Assembly: GCA_038502055.1 (NCBI GenBank)
Contig: JAXRKN010000035.1
Span: 748,501-812,500, forward strand
Origin: Tanytarsus gracilentus
Taxonomy: Eukaryota > Arthropoda > Insecta > Diptera > Chironomidae
DNA length: 64,000 nucleotides
Direction of reading: 5' to 3'
Positions 9,301 to 20,935 of the stretch are shown piece by piece. The position numbers and the translations under genes were made by a program. Every line of letters begins with the position of its first letter. The first letter of the stretch is position 1. Below the pieces are notes generated by a model that worked only from the letters and a program-made list of their open reading frames with translations, did no database searches and was not told where the DNA came from.

Positions 9301-12300
9301 TAAAAAATCTCTTTCCAATTCCCAAATCACATTTCATGTGTGCGAGTGTAGAAAGTAATCAAAACATTGCCGAAGAGGGAAAATTTATTCGAAATGTGCT
9401 AATCAATGCATTTCACATCCCATCGCTCATCAATATTCAAGAGGCTGAAATTACGAGCGAGATATGTGCGTATATGAGAATTTGAGGCTGTGCATCTCAA
9501 TGAAATTCGACAACGTGCGTGATGTTTCTTTAAAGAAGCTCTTTGTACATTTTTCTTTTATTTAATGACTTGTTTATCCTCTTTTGTGAGTCTTACATCA
9601 ACCCCTCATGCAACTCTCTGTTTTGTGTTTTGAATATCGCCGAAATATGTTCGATGAATTAGAGGATTTTATTCTTCGAGAGGGGATTGATTGGCGATTA
9701 GAGAGAAAAAGGTTTAAAATTATTACACTGGATGTTGATTACATAGAATGAGGTACTGTTACTATTTTAAAAATATTTTCCATTTAATTTTCATCTCATA
9801 AATTTAACATTCACATTTATGATGGAAAATTAGATTTTAATCGAAGAAAAATTTAATTACATAAAATTAAATTTAATAAATTACAAATTTCATGTAATTT
9901 CCTAAAATTAAATTATATTACATGAAATTTTTTGTAATTTCCCATCTCTGAGATTTTAGGAAATGTTAAAAAATTTAAATTTTCAAGAACTACGATATGG
10001 ACTGAAGTTTCTGGTTTGTGTCTGACCAGAATTAAAAAATACCTGAGAGCTACCGCTTTGTTATCATCAAAACCAAATGATTAAAATTTTAATTAAATTT
10101 TTTTAATCTAAAATTCGTCAATTTTTTACACTTAAAAACATTCATTTTCTTTAAAATAATTTTATCTTCATAATTTTCTCAATTTCAAATTAAGTAATTG
10201 CAAATTTCTCCCTTCCACACCTTAATTGATCGCCATCAACAACTTCATCATCATAATCATCCAAATGTGTACACAAAAGCGAGCAACAGCAGCAAAATGC
10301 CATTAAATTAATTTATTTACCAATCAAATTGACTCTTCCGTTTCATCAGCGAAAATATTTTTTCGCAACCCTCACATAAAAAAAATAGAAAGTGAAGACA
10401 AATTGACAAAAGCAAACCGCAACTTGACATTTTGCAAAATTTCACCCCTATGTGAGTGTGTCGATGCACTTTCACCACCCTTCACTTTTTTTTGCACAAC
10501 CCTCACTGCAAAAATTTCTCTTTTCACGAAAGGGATTTGCGGGAAATTTTAGAGCTTGTCATCTCATTTTTGAGGGTATCGATGGCAATTTAGGAGAAAT
10601 TACAAGCTGATTTGATGCGAAATCTGAGATTGCTACTGGAGAAAAGCGGATGAGTGTAAATATTGTGCGAATTACGAGGATTGCGATGGAAGAGAGTGGG
10701 AGGAGGATTTGGCAGTGGTTAAGGGTGAGGAACTTGGGTTCGAAATTTTAAAATCTAGAAATTTATTTTTAAAAGATTTATTGAAAAAATTTAAATATTT
10801 TATAATAAATTTATCCAAGGGTGCGAAGCTCAGGATGAAAAACATTAATTTTGAATTTTTTGCTGGATTTTTGCTAATTTTTTTAACAATTTTGCATCCC
10901 AAGTTTCCACCCCCAAACTTTCTCTTCACTTCATTTTGCACAAAACTCACAAAAGGGCTGCTGCATGCGGTTGTTTATTTGTTGGTTGTTTTTCCCACTT
11001 TTATTGCACTTTGCATTGTTGAGCAATTTCACTCTCTTTTGTTGCCATTCAGCTGGTGGCAAAAAAGCAAATTTCTTTTCATTCTTTTGCACAAAATAGA
11101 AAATCGATTTAAATCAATCATGCGAGGAAGTGCGGAATTGAATTGTGCAATTGAACAATTGTGAGATGTGAAGTGCGGTGAGAAGTGAATGGATTGAAAG
11201 ATTTTTTACGAGTTTAGTGTGGAGAAAAAGAAGAAAACTGGTTTGATGGAGTTAAAATTTAATTAAGTTTTTAATTGAATATTTTAGTGAGTTTTAAGAG
11301 AATTTTTTGGTGTTTTAACTTAAAAATTTTGATTCAAGTTTAAAATTTTCTTTTGAGGGATTTCAAATTTTTCTGCTTTTGTTACAAATTTTTTCAAATT
11401 TTTCTTTAATAAATTGCGATAATTTTGAATTTTTCTAATTTAGTAAATTTCATTAATTTTTTTAAATTTGATTAAATTTTTTGAACTTTTGAAAATTTAA
11501 ATTTTATTAAATTTCTGACTTCAAAATTTTTTTATTACCAACCTAAGTTCCTCACCCTTCTCCACTCATAAAAACCATCATTTCCAGCAATTTCAGCTAA
11601 AATTTCCATAATTTTCTCATTTTTCCACTTTTTTTCATCTGCCGCGCCACATTTCAATGCGACTCATTTTAATATTTCAATAAAAAAATCTCAATTTTGG
11701 ATATTAGCCAAACAAAATGAAAATTTTATTCAAATTCTTCCAGACAGACGAGAGAAAAATGACGAATCTTCTTAAATTTGTTTGTATGAAGCCAATTTGA
11801 ATGAGGACGAGAAAAAATACAAATAAGAAGCAAAATAAGCGGCAAAGTGACACGCACCGAGATGAAATGAAATAAAAACACATTTAGAGAGAAATTTCAC
11901 TTATGGAAATTAAATTGAATTGACAGATGGGCAGAGGAATTTCATTAGAATTTTTCTTGAAGATGAAATTTTAACGTTTTTGGTTGTGTTGGTGAGAAAT
12001 AAATTAATTTTTGAGGGAAATTTTGTTTAGAGTTGGAAAGTTCAGGATTTTGTACTACACAAGAAAAATTATCTGAAATTTAACTCAAAATATTTTAAAG
12101 TAGGATGGAAATTTTTTTGATTTTTTTTTGAATTAAAAATTGCTTGATTTAATTTTTATTTTATTTTTCAAAATTGCTCAAATTATTTTTAATTTTTTTA
12201 AATTGCTCCATTTAATTTTTTTAATATTATTTTTTATAAAAAACCTTGATTTAATTTTTTATATATATTTTTGTGACATTTTTTGCCTTCAAATATGTTC

Positions 12301-13149
12301 GGAGTTCCTCGCCCCTTTTTATAACTAAAAATTGTTTTTAAATTTTTCTGAATATTTTTTTATCATCAAAAATTATCTCAAACCCAATTTGACACTCATC
12401 ATTATTATTTTTTATGCTCATCATCAATAATTTGCATGTGAATAGAAATTAAAGCAACAAAAAAATTATAAAAGACTTTGTTGTGCTGCATCAAACACCT
12501 GGTTGATAAATTTTCGAATATGTAAATGGAAAAATTTTGTCTGCATGTATTTAAAAAATTGTGAATGAGAAAAAAAATTCAATAACCTTGAATTAAGTTT
12601 GAAAATGAATAAAAAAGTGAGTTAAAATTTTTCATTTGAATTTTTGAATTTTCCTATTACACTTTGGTTATTTTGGGGGTTTGTAGCGGCCAAAAACCAG
12701 GGTATGAATTTAATGTATTAAATAAAAACAAAAAAGTTATTCAGTGAAAATTTTTAGTTAAACAAAAATGAAAAATTTAAATTTCCAACATTATTTAAAA
12801 TACTCACAACAAAATTCTTCTCACATGACTTCACAAAATTTTACTTCATTCAGTCTTGCCCGATTTTGCACTCACAAAATTAAATCAAAAAATACTTTTA
12901 GCTCCGCCTTTTGTGAACAAAAAATCATTGAAAATAGTTTCAAAGTCACACACATGCACATCGCGTGTGTTTCCCTCACATTCATGCATGAGCGCAAAAA
13001 TTTACCCTCAAAAAAACTTTTTCAGAGGGTTCCGAAAAAAATTTAATGGCAAACATTTTGAAAAACAGCGAGGAATTTTTAATTAGAGAAATTTTCTTGC
13101 TTGTCGTTATGGCAACAAGACGATGAAAAATTTCCTCAAACCCCCGCAA
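6396..13149. other. Gene-free stretch, intergenic or intronic
   Basis: No coding exon could be supported. It holds alternating AT-rich islands (for example 8,150-8,450, 9,730-10,190, 11,260-11,530, 12,060-12,400) and somewhat GC-richer segments that run from pyrimidine-rich to purine-rich. A 20-bp near-perfect inverted pair (10,721-10,740 with 11,540-11,559) brackets one stretch. A copy of a dispersed repeat lies at 9,990-10,080. Open frames of 60-150 codons here start at non-ATG codons or have low-complexity products. Confidence 0.4.
9990..10080 (+). repeat. Dispersed repeat, copy 1
   Basis: About 90 bp align with 51,237-51,325 on the same strand. The best-conserved core is GAGAGCTACC followed by CTTTGTT and AAAACCAAAT. 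It is probably a short interspersed element or a transposon end; one of only two copies seen in the window. Confidence 0.5.
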
Positions 13150-13157
13150 GAGTTTTC

Positions 13158-14201
13158 CAGGGGGCGGACGACTAGTATATAAATTTTATATACTTTATAT
13201 ACTAAAAATATAAAAATATAAATGAGAAATATAAAAATATAAATTTATTTAAAAGTATAAATTGATATTTTATATACTTTATATACTTTTTTTTGTTTCT
13301 TAACGAAAAAAAAAATTTTAAATTGCATTTCGAGCATTTGGATCTCAATTTAAGCACTAAATCTTTGTTCGAATGGCTATCAAATCCATTGCTGGATCTT
13401 AGTTCTACTGGATCTCACTTCCAGCACTAAATTTTAAAACTACTGGATCTCACTTCCAGAGCTGGATCTTGCCTGTCTAATTGCTTTGTCGTGCCTTCCG
13501 TTTTTTCTTGGCTCTTGACTTCCGCTTATGTGTCTCCTTCCGGTGTTTGGTTCATTGTTGCTGTCTTTTTCCTCGTTTTTTGTCTCTGGTCTCCTTCCGA
13601 CTTCCTGCCTAAATCTTAAAACTACTGGTCTCCTTCCAGAGCTGAATCTTAGTTCCAATGGTCTCAATTTAGTTCTGTCTGTTCGAATGGTTTCGAATCC
13701 ATCGCTTTTTTCTTCTACTGGTCTCACTTCCAGACTTCCGCACTAAATTTTAAAACTGCTGGATCTCACTTCCAGAGCTGGATCTTAGTTCCAATGGATC
13801 TCAATTTAAGATCTGAATCTAGTTCGAATGGTTATCGAATCCATCGCTTGATTTTACTTCAACTGGATCTCACTTCCAAACTTCCTCCAAAAAATCAAAA
13901 AACTACTGAACCCCACTTCCAGACAATTTTATTTCCAAAAATTTAAATTAAATTTTTAAATTTTTTTTGGTTATCGAATCCATCGATTGATTTTACTTCT
14001 ACTGGATCTCACTTCCAGCTTTAAATTTTAGTTGAAAAGTCACAATATAGAGTAAATTCCGATCGAAAAGTATATAAAAATATAAAAATATAAAAAATAT
14101 AAAAAATATAAAAATATAAATGAGGTATATAAAAATATAAAAATATAAATTTTAGATTTTTATATACCCAAAAAATTTATATCCAAGTCGTCCGCCCCCT
14201 G
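13158..14201. mobile_element. Non-autonomous hAT-type transposon
   Basis: Perfect 16-bp terminal inverted repeats, CAGGGGGCGGACGACT, continue imperfectly inwards through a TATATAAATTTT block. They are flanked by an exact 8-bp target duplication, GAGTTTTC, at 13150-13157 and 14202-14209. An 8-bp duplication and CAGGG-type ends are the hallmarks of the hAT superfamily. The 1,044-bp element codes for no transposase. Next to each end lie arrays of TATAAAAATA (13,177-13,290 and 14,066-14,165). The centre consists of about seven diverged copies of a motif around GGATCTCACTTCCAG (13,404-14,020). Open frames through the centre are by-products of that repetition. Confidence 0.9.
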
Positions 14202-14209
14202 GAGTTTTC

Positions 14210-17200
14210 TTTTTATCTTTTTTCAACCCTTTTTCTTGTTGTTTAGAAGCGAAAAAGGAAATTCGAGTTTTCCATCAACCCTTTTCGCGTTTCTCATTAA
14301 AATAGAGAAAAATTAATCGATTTTCGCTGTGAGGTATCAAATAAATAGGAAATTAGTGTCACAAGATGGATTTTGTGTCTTTAGAGAGAAAAGTGAGAGG
14401 GAAATTTTTGAAATAATAAATTTAAAGGTTTTAATGATGAAAGAAAATTTTAGAGAAAATAAAAAAATTATAATAAAAAGTTATGTGATAAATTTCGAAT
14501 AAAATAAAAAATTTGATAAATTTTGAATTAAAATTAAAATTTGTCTTATTTAAACCCCAAAAGTTAAATTGTAGGAAAAAAATCTAAAATTCAATTTAAA
14601 ATTTACAAATTATATTTTAAAAATCGAAATTATAAAAATAAATATTAAAATATTTATTGCAAAATTTTATTTAAAAAAATTAAAACCAAAAAGTTAAAAT
14701 TGTGAAAAAATTCAATTTAAAATTTTACAAAATTATTTTACTTTAAAAAATCAAACTTAAATATTTAAAATCCTAATTAACAAGTGAGTACAAACAATTC
14801 TCACGCGGCGGGTTCACCGCCTAATAATCATCGACCCATTGAACTATCAATTTCTCCTCAATCTTTAATAAACTTCTCAAACTCCGTCATGACAAATCAA
14901 TTTCATCATCATTTTCAATCGAAATGTGTTATTTACGAAAAGAGTTCTGCATCATAACAATTTTCAAACCGTTCAACATACCATTATTCATTACGGCAAT
15001 AACAATAATTCAACAACAGTCATCCTCTGCTCCACATACACACAAGCTCATGATTGTTTTTTCCATCTCTCACTTATTTGTTCTCACACACAATGCAGCT
15101 CTCTTTTTGATCGGGCTTGTGCTTATCTTTGCTCAACAATCGCGATCTGATTTCTTTCCAGCCACGAAACGTATGCCCGCACCGATTGAATAGTTGAGCT
15201 GTAATGTAATTCAACATATATGAAAAGAGGAGAAAATGAATTGAAATGAATAATAAAAAAATGTTGAGAGATTTTTGCCCTCACGGGTGGATCCGACAAG
15301 GGAGAGACGATGAGGAAATTTATAATTAATTGAAATAATTTTTTTGACATTTTAAATTAAATTTTTAGAATAATTTGTTAATTTTTTTGATATTTTAAAT
15401 TTATAAATGAATTTTTGACATTTTAAATTAAATTTCTTCAATTTTTTATGACATTTTAAATTAAATTAATCTCTTTCTAAAATTCAATTAATTTCCAGCG
15501 TCTCATCCTCATTTTTAACAATAAAATTTCCTCTTCTTCTTCCACCACGATCACGGTGCTGCTTAAAGTCTTTCTCGAGCGCATACATCACATTCTTCCT
15601 TCTTCTTCATCTCTCTCCGATTCTCTCGCGCGCCGTGGCTGTTTGATGATTTTAATATAAATCGTGACCGCGAAATGAATAATCATCACATACACCCGTC
15701 ATGTGGGTAAAACATTGTAATCATCACCGAAACGATAGTTTTACTGGATCGACGGATTTTATTTTATTTCTGCTTCGATTTTATTGAGAAAATTTTTATG
15801 AAGTTCAAGAATTTTTTCAAATCTTTTATTTTTGAATTTAAAATTTTTTATGTGAAAATTTTGACATTTTTTAAACTTTTTTAAAAATTTGTGTGACTTT
15901 TTTTGGTATTTTTTTAATATCATAAAATTTATTTTTCTTGTAAATTGAAATTCAAGTGAGTTTTCGACTTTTTAATATTTTAGGAAATTTTACACAAAAT
16001 CAATTTTAAATTTTTTAACTCTTCTAAAATTTTACACAAAAAAATTTAAAATTGATCCAGATTGAAAATTTCTCTGGTTCAAAATTACCATAAATAATCT
16101 TTTATACATCCGATTAAATCAAACTTTATGATTTTGCAACATTTTCCCCTTCATTGAAGCCTCAACAACCTTTCCGAGGTCTCTCTTTCTATTGTCAGTT
16201 CCTACCTGACTTCACTTTTCCTGAATATTTTAACTCTCTCCCTTCTTTGCACAAAAACCTCACTCGCAAAATCATTTTTAATATTTTTATTTCACCTCTC
16301 TTGAATTTTTAATGAATTTCGCAAATAAAATATTTTTCCCCCGAATTCTTTGTTATGCAAATTTTCGCCATTCAACTTCCCGAATTAAATATCATAAAAT
16401 ATTTAAATTCTGCAATTAAGTTGAGATTTTCACTTCTCGCTTTTAAAAAATTGCAGTTTGCGAAATTTGCATTAGAAAAGAAAAATGCAATAAAATTTAT
16501 TTATTTTTTTCGGGTTGTTTGTTGTTTTCTGCCTTTTGACACTCGGAATTGAGTGGAGAGAGAGAATAAATTGTCACAATGGGACGTTTTTGTTGCCATT
16601 ATTGAAATTTGTCGATATTGTGATTTGTTTTGGTGGGTTGGAAGATGAACAAAAGAGAGCCGAAAGTTTAATTGATTTGCGATTGAGGGAAGGACTTAAA
16701 ATTTTAGTTTAAAATTGAAGAAAACTTAACAAAAAATTTAAAGAAAACTTAATCAAAAAAATTAAAAAAGAAAAATCTTAAAAATCATTTAAAATTATAA
16801 AAAAATATTTTAATTCAATTTTTCTCACAAAATAAATTTCTCACATCGATAAAACCCCGAACCACATGTTCCCTCACATCCATGACCTTAAACTCATCTC
16901 AACTCTTCGATGCTCCCGAAAATCATGATCGAGAAACAAAAGAGAAACGGTAAAAAACAGACGCGCACACATGACAGCTGTTCCACTTCCACTAAATTCA
17001 CTTTTTTTTATCGAATTCTCTTTTAACCCTTTCGATTTCCTTCACTCACTTTTTCTTCCTTTCCGTGACTGCGTTTATTTGATTTCCTTACACACATTCT
17101 GGCTCGATGCATAAAAAAGTTGTTTATTGCTCATGTTGTGCATATGTTTTTGTGCTCTCACCTCGACATGACTTTGGAAACTACCTGAAGGAGTTTGAAT

Positions 17201-18918
17201 TTTTTATTTATTGATATGTAAAATTTGAAAATTTGTCAAGGTTGAGTTGGTTGAGGGAAGAAGAAGAAGAAGAAAATGTTGAAATTTTTTTTTTATTTTT
17301 TTGATATTTTTGTTGCTTCATTTTTATCTTTTATGATTTTGAAAGAAAATAAATTAGAAAATTCAAAAAATGTGCAATAAAAATTGATTTTGTTTTATGA
17401 CAATTCAAAGTAAATTCTCATAATTTTAAACTTGAATCTAAGCAAAAGTTATCTCACGAAAATTGTGAAGTTTATTTTAAGGAAGTCAGGTAAAAATTTG
17501 AGAAACTTGCCTGCAATTTTATGACCTTAAACTTTTTTCTTTTGCATTTGAATTTTTCATTAAATTTTTTCTCGATTAATTTTTTTTTCAGGCCATTGTT
17601 AAAAATCCAAAAACTCTCTCTAATTTCATGCGTGACACATCATGGCGTTCGTTTTTATCTCTCATAGGATTTCACCCACATGTCGACATCAACAATGCGA
17701 GAGGGTTCTTCGATAAATCCCTTCCATGATGTCACATGTGATAACAGTACAAAAAAAACTTTGCAGCGTTTCACTCCATGGGACTTTTCTCATTTTGAGT
17801 CATTTTCTTTCGGGATTTGTCGCTGCTTATTTCCAATTTATAGCGATGACAAGACACATTCATTGGGTTGCGTGAGGCAAGAGGGATTCACTTGATGCTT
17901 TTGCATATATTGTTGGTTGAAGAGGGCGAGAGGTGGAAGAGGAGGAAAATGGGTGAAAAATCAAGGGATGGACACTTGAGAAAAAAATATTTAATGTCAA
18001 AAATTTGAACTTAAACTTTTTTTAAAAAATCAAAAATTTTAACTCAGCTTCCTCTCCTGCTTTTAAAATTTTATGACACAGTTTCCACCCCTAGATTTCT
18101 CTTTTTTCTCATTTCAATACACAAATCCGCCACGCTCGAGCTGCAAATCCCACTAAAGATCCCTTTTTTATGTCGATGAGCAGGTTTCGCTTTGTCTTTT
18201 CGCATCTTAATGAAAGTGGATTGCCGAATGAGATCAAAAATTTTCTTTATCATCCTCCATGACTTTCCCTTTTTCGAGCATCGTAAATTGTTATGGTTAT
18301 TGCTGAGTTTTGAGATTTTTTTCTGCGTCTCCTTGAGATCATGCGTATTTCTATGGAAATTTCTTATTTTTGTAAGAGAGGGTTGAAGGAACACGCGAGG
18401 AAAAAAGGGTTGACGAGGAAATTTTCTACACACTTCGTTGAACTCTTCTTGTTTGATGAGGGAGTGAGGAGTGAATCGAAAATGCGTAGATGGTGGGTTG
18501 AAGATGAGGGTGGAAAGAAGAGAAATTTGATAAAAGGGTTGAAGTTTTTTTTTGGAAAATTAAAATGGTGGAGTTTAAGGCATATTTATGTAAAATATGT
18601 ATTCCAACAAAAAATAATTAATTTTTATTATAGAAAAATCATTAAAATTAAAAAACATTTTCTGAATGTATGAAGTTCATTTTTCATAAATTTTGATCGT
18701 CATACAAGTAAAAAAATTTTAAATCTAATAAGAAGACAATAAAGAACTGAAGAAGTTCTAATAAGAAAATTTTATGTTTGTGTCTTTCTGAACTATTTCA
18801 TACAAATTTTTAATAAGTCATTTGATGAACAGAAGTTTAAAAAATATTTTCCAGCTGCAAAAAACTCAGATTTAAATTTTTTATTACTTTGATAAACATT
18901 TTTATGGTTAGTTACTTT
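14210..18918. other. Gene-free stretch
   Basis: No gene recognised. AT-rich islands (14,400-14,780, 15,350-15,470, 15,780-16,080, 16,700-16,810, 17,280-17,420) alternate with GC-richer segments. At 15,346-15,465 a unit containing GACATTTTAAATTAAATT is repeated about three times. Short open frames lack ATG starts, splice support or family resemblance. Confidence 0.4.
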
Positions 18919-18990
18919 TAAATTAAAAAAGGACGTTATGAAAATTCACATAAAAATCACAGTGAACTTTATAACGTACTTTTTAATTTC
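18919..18990. repeat. Imperfect palindrome (hairpin)
   Basis: The left arm AAATTAAAAAAGGACGTTAT (18919-18938, continuing GAAAATTCAC) pairs with the right arm at 18962-18990, whose reverse complement begins GAAATTAAAAAGTACGTTAT. Arms are about 29 nt with a few mismatches and a 12-nt A-rich loop. The ACGTTAT core is the same one found at 6,211-6,395. Confidence 0.6.
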
Positions 18991-20799
18991 AAAAAATAAA
19001 TTCCCAAAGAAGTGCGTTACTAAAAAAATTACGATAAAACTTAAAATTAGGTGGAAAAAATACAAAAACTAAGATTAATTTTAAATGTTTAAATTTTTCT
19101 CTAAATTTCAATTTTTTTTCTCAATTTTCTAAATTTTTTCCACAATTTTCAACATTTTCCTCTTCTTCCTTTCAAATCGCATCCAATAAAAATAAAAATA
19201 ATAATCATGAACACAATAATCTTTATTCCAAATGCCATAAAAAAAAGTTTTCATCTTCTTTCGCTTCTTTTACAACGTCCGCAATTCTTTCCTCTAATAA
19301 AAGAATATGAGCGAGCAAAAAATAAGAAAGAAAGAATTGTGTTTAAAAAAAGAAGGAGAAATTTCTTAATATTTTTTTGCCGCTGTTGTAAAATGCTACT
19401 GAAGAGGTTTGAGAGAGACATCGCGAGATGAGGAGTGGGGTGAGTTTATAAAAAATGTCAATAAAAATTTTAAATTCAATTTTTAGTAAATAAATTTCAA
19501 TAAATTAAAACATTTAAAATTTTTCTTTGTTACCTAATTTTCAAACTCTCCCCATTTAATATTCCTTCCCATTATCCACCGCCGTCGTCTCTGTTTAAAA
19601 AAGTTTTAAAAGAAAGAGCAAGACACGAATTTCCCTTTTTTTCAAGTAAATTTTACGCACAAAACCGTTCAGATTATTTTTTGTGTCTTCAGACCCAAAC
19701 AACAGCTGAAATGATATAAACTCACATGAAAATTCATTTTTTGCTCGCTGCCTCACCAAACAGCAAAGGGAGGAATAGCTTAGGGTGAATTTTTAATTAA
19801 CGAAAATATGCAAATGAATTTTTTTTCTCTCTCTTGAATGAAATCAAATAAGAACTTTTTTTGCTCATGTGTGTGAGTTTTGTAATTTGATGCTTAGCAA
19901 CGTGAACACTGAGAATTTTTAACTACCCTCATTGTTTCAGCATCCGATGCGAGGATTTTTGTTATTTTTTGGATTCGAGAGCAGTTTGAGGTGATGAACG
20001 AGAGAGGTCGTGAAATGAATTTAGAAGGTTTGAAAAAATTTAAATAAAATGCGAAAAAAATTAAATTTAAAAATCAATTTTTTGTCATTTTAAAATGTGT
20101 CAGTGAATTTAAACTTAAATGGTCAAAAATTATTCAGAAAATATTTTTTTAATCATTTAAAACTTGTCAATAATTTTAACTTAAAATAGTCAAAAATTAT
20201 TTAGAAAAATTCCAAAATTTCAACTAAAAGTTTTCCTCAAAAATTTTATAATTTTTTCTCCTTCTTCTTTCATAATTCACAAAAAGAAAATCTCAATTTC
20301 ATTTGCATAAATGAATGTCTGTCTTTCAATCTTAACGCTATCCATCTTCATCTTATTGCTGTCGCCATCAAAATTGTTTACATCGCAAAAACACACTCGA
20401 ATGCCTCAAACCACCCTTAAAAAATTCTCAATTTTAATGCTCGACGTCGATTTCCATATTCTCGAAAGTCTTGAAGTGTTTTCTTCACTACCCCACACAG
20501 CAACCCTCGCCGAGTTCACTCTCATGTTTATGGTTTGTTTGTGCCTCATATATTTATATTAATATCATCAAGAACAGCCGTAGTTGTAATATCTGGCAAA
20601 TGAATTCGACGCCGATAAATTTTAAAAAAGAAGAAAGAGAGATAAATTTTTTGAGAAGTGTGGGAGGGAGAAAAAGGGGGAGGGAAAGTTGATGAGGCAA
20701 AAGAAGAAGAAAAAATTTGAGAAGTTTTAAATTTTTAGTAATTTATTAATGGTGAGTTTTTATTGATTTTAATGAAAATTTTTTGGAATTTTATATTTT

Positions 20800-20935
20800 T
20801 AACTTTTATTGTAAATTTATAAAATTTTATTGTGAATTTATAAAATTTTGTTGTTAATTTATAAAATTTTATGTTAAATTTATAAAATTTTATATTGAAT
20901 TTATAAAATTTAATTTTGAATTTATAAAATTTTTA
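20800..20935. repeat. AT-rich tandem repeat, 20-21 bp unit
   Basis: Six units of AATTTATAAAATTTTATTGT with small changes, head to tail, within a gene-free region. Confidence 0.8.

Noticed and set aside
10709..11164. A 151-codon + strand open frame.
   Set aside because: It starts at a non-ATG codon, overlaps an opposite-strand frame, has low-complexity Phe/Leu/Lys composition and no splice or family support.
13440..13746. Overlapping 72- and 95-codon frames on both strands.
   Set aside because: They run through the internal GGATCTCACTTCCAG repeats of the hAT element; periodic sequence keeps frames open without coding.
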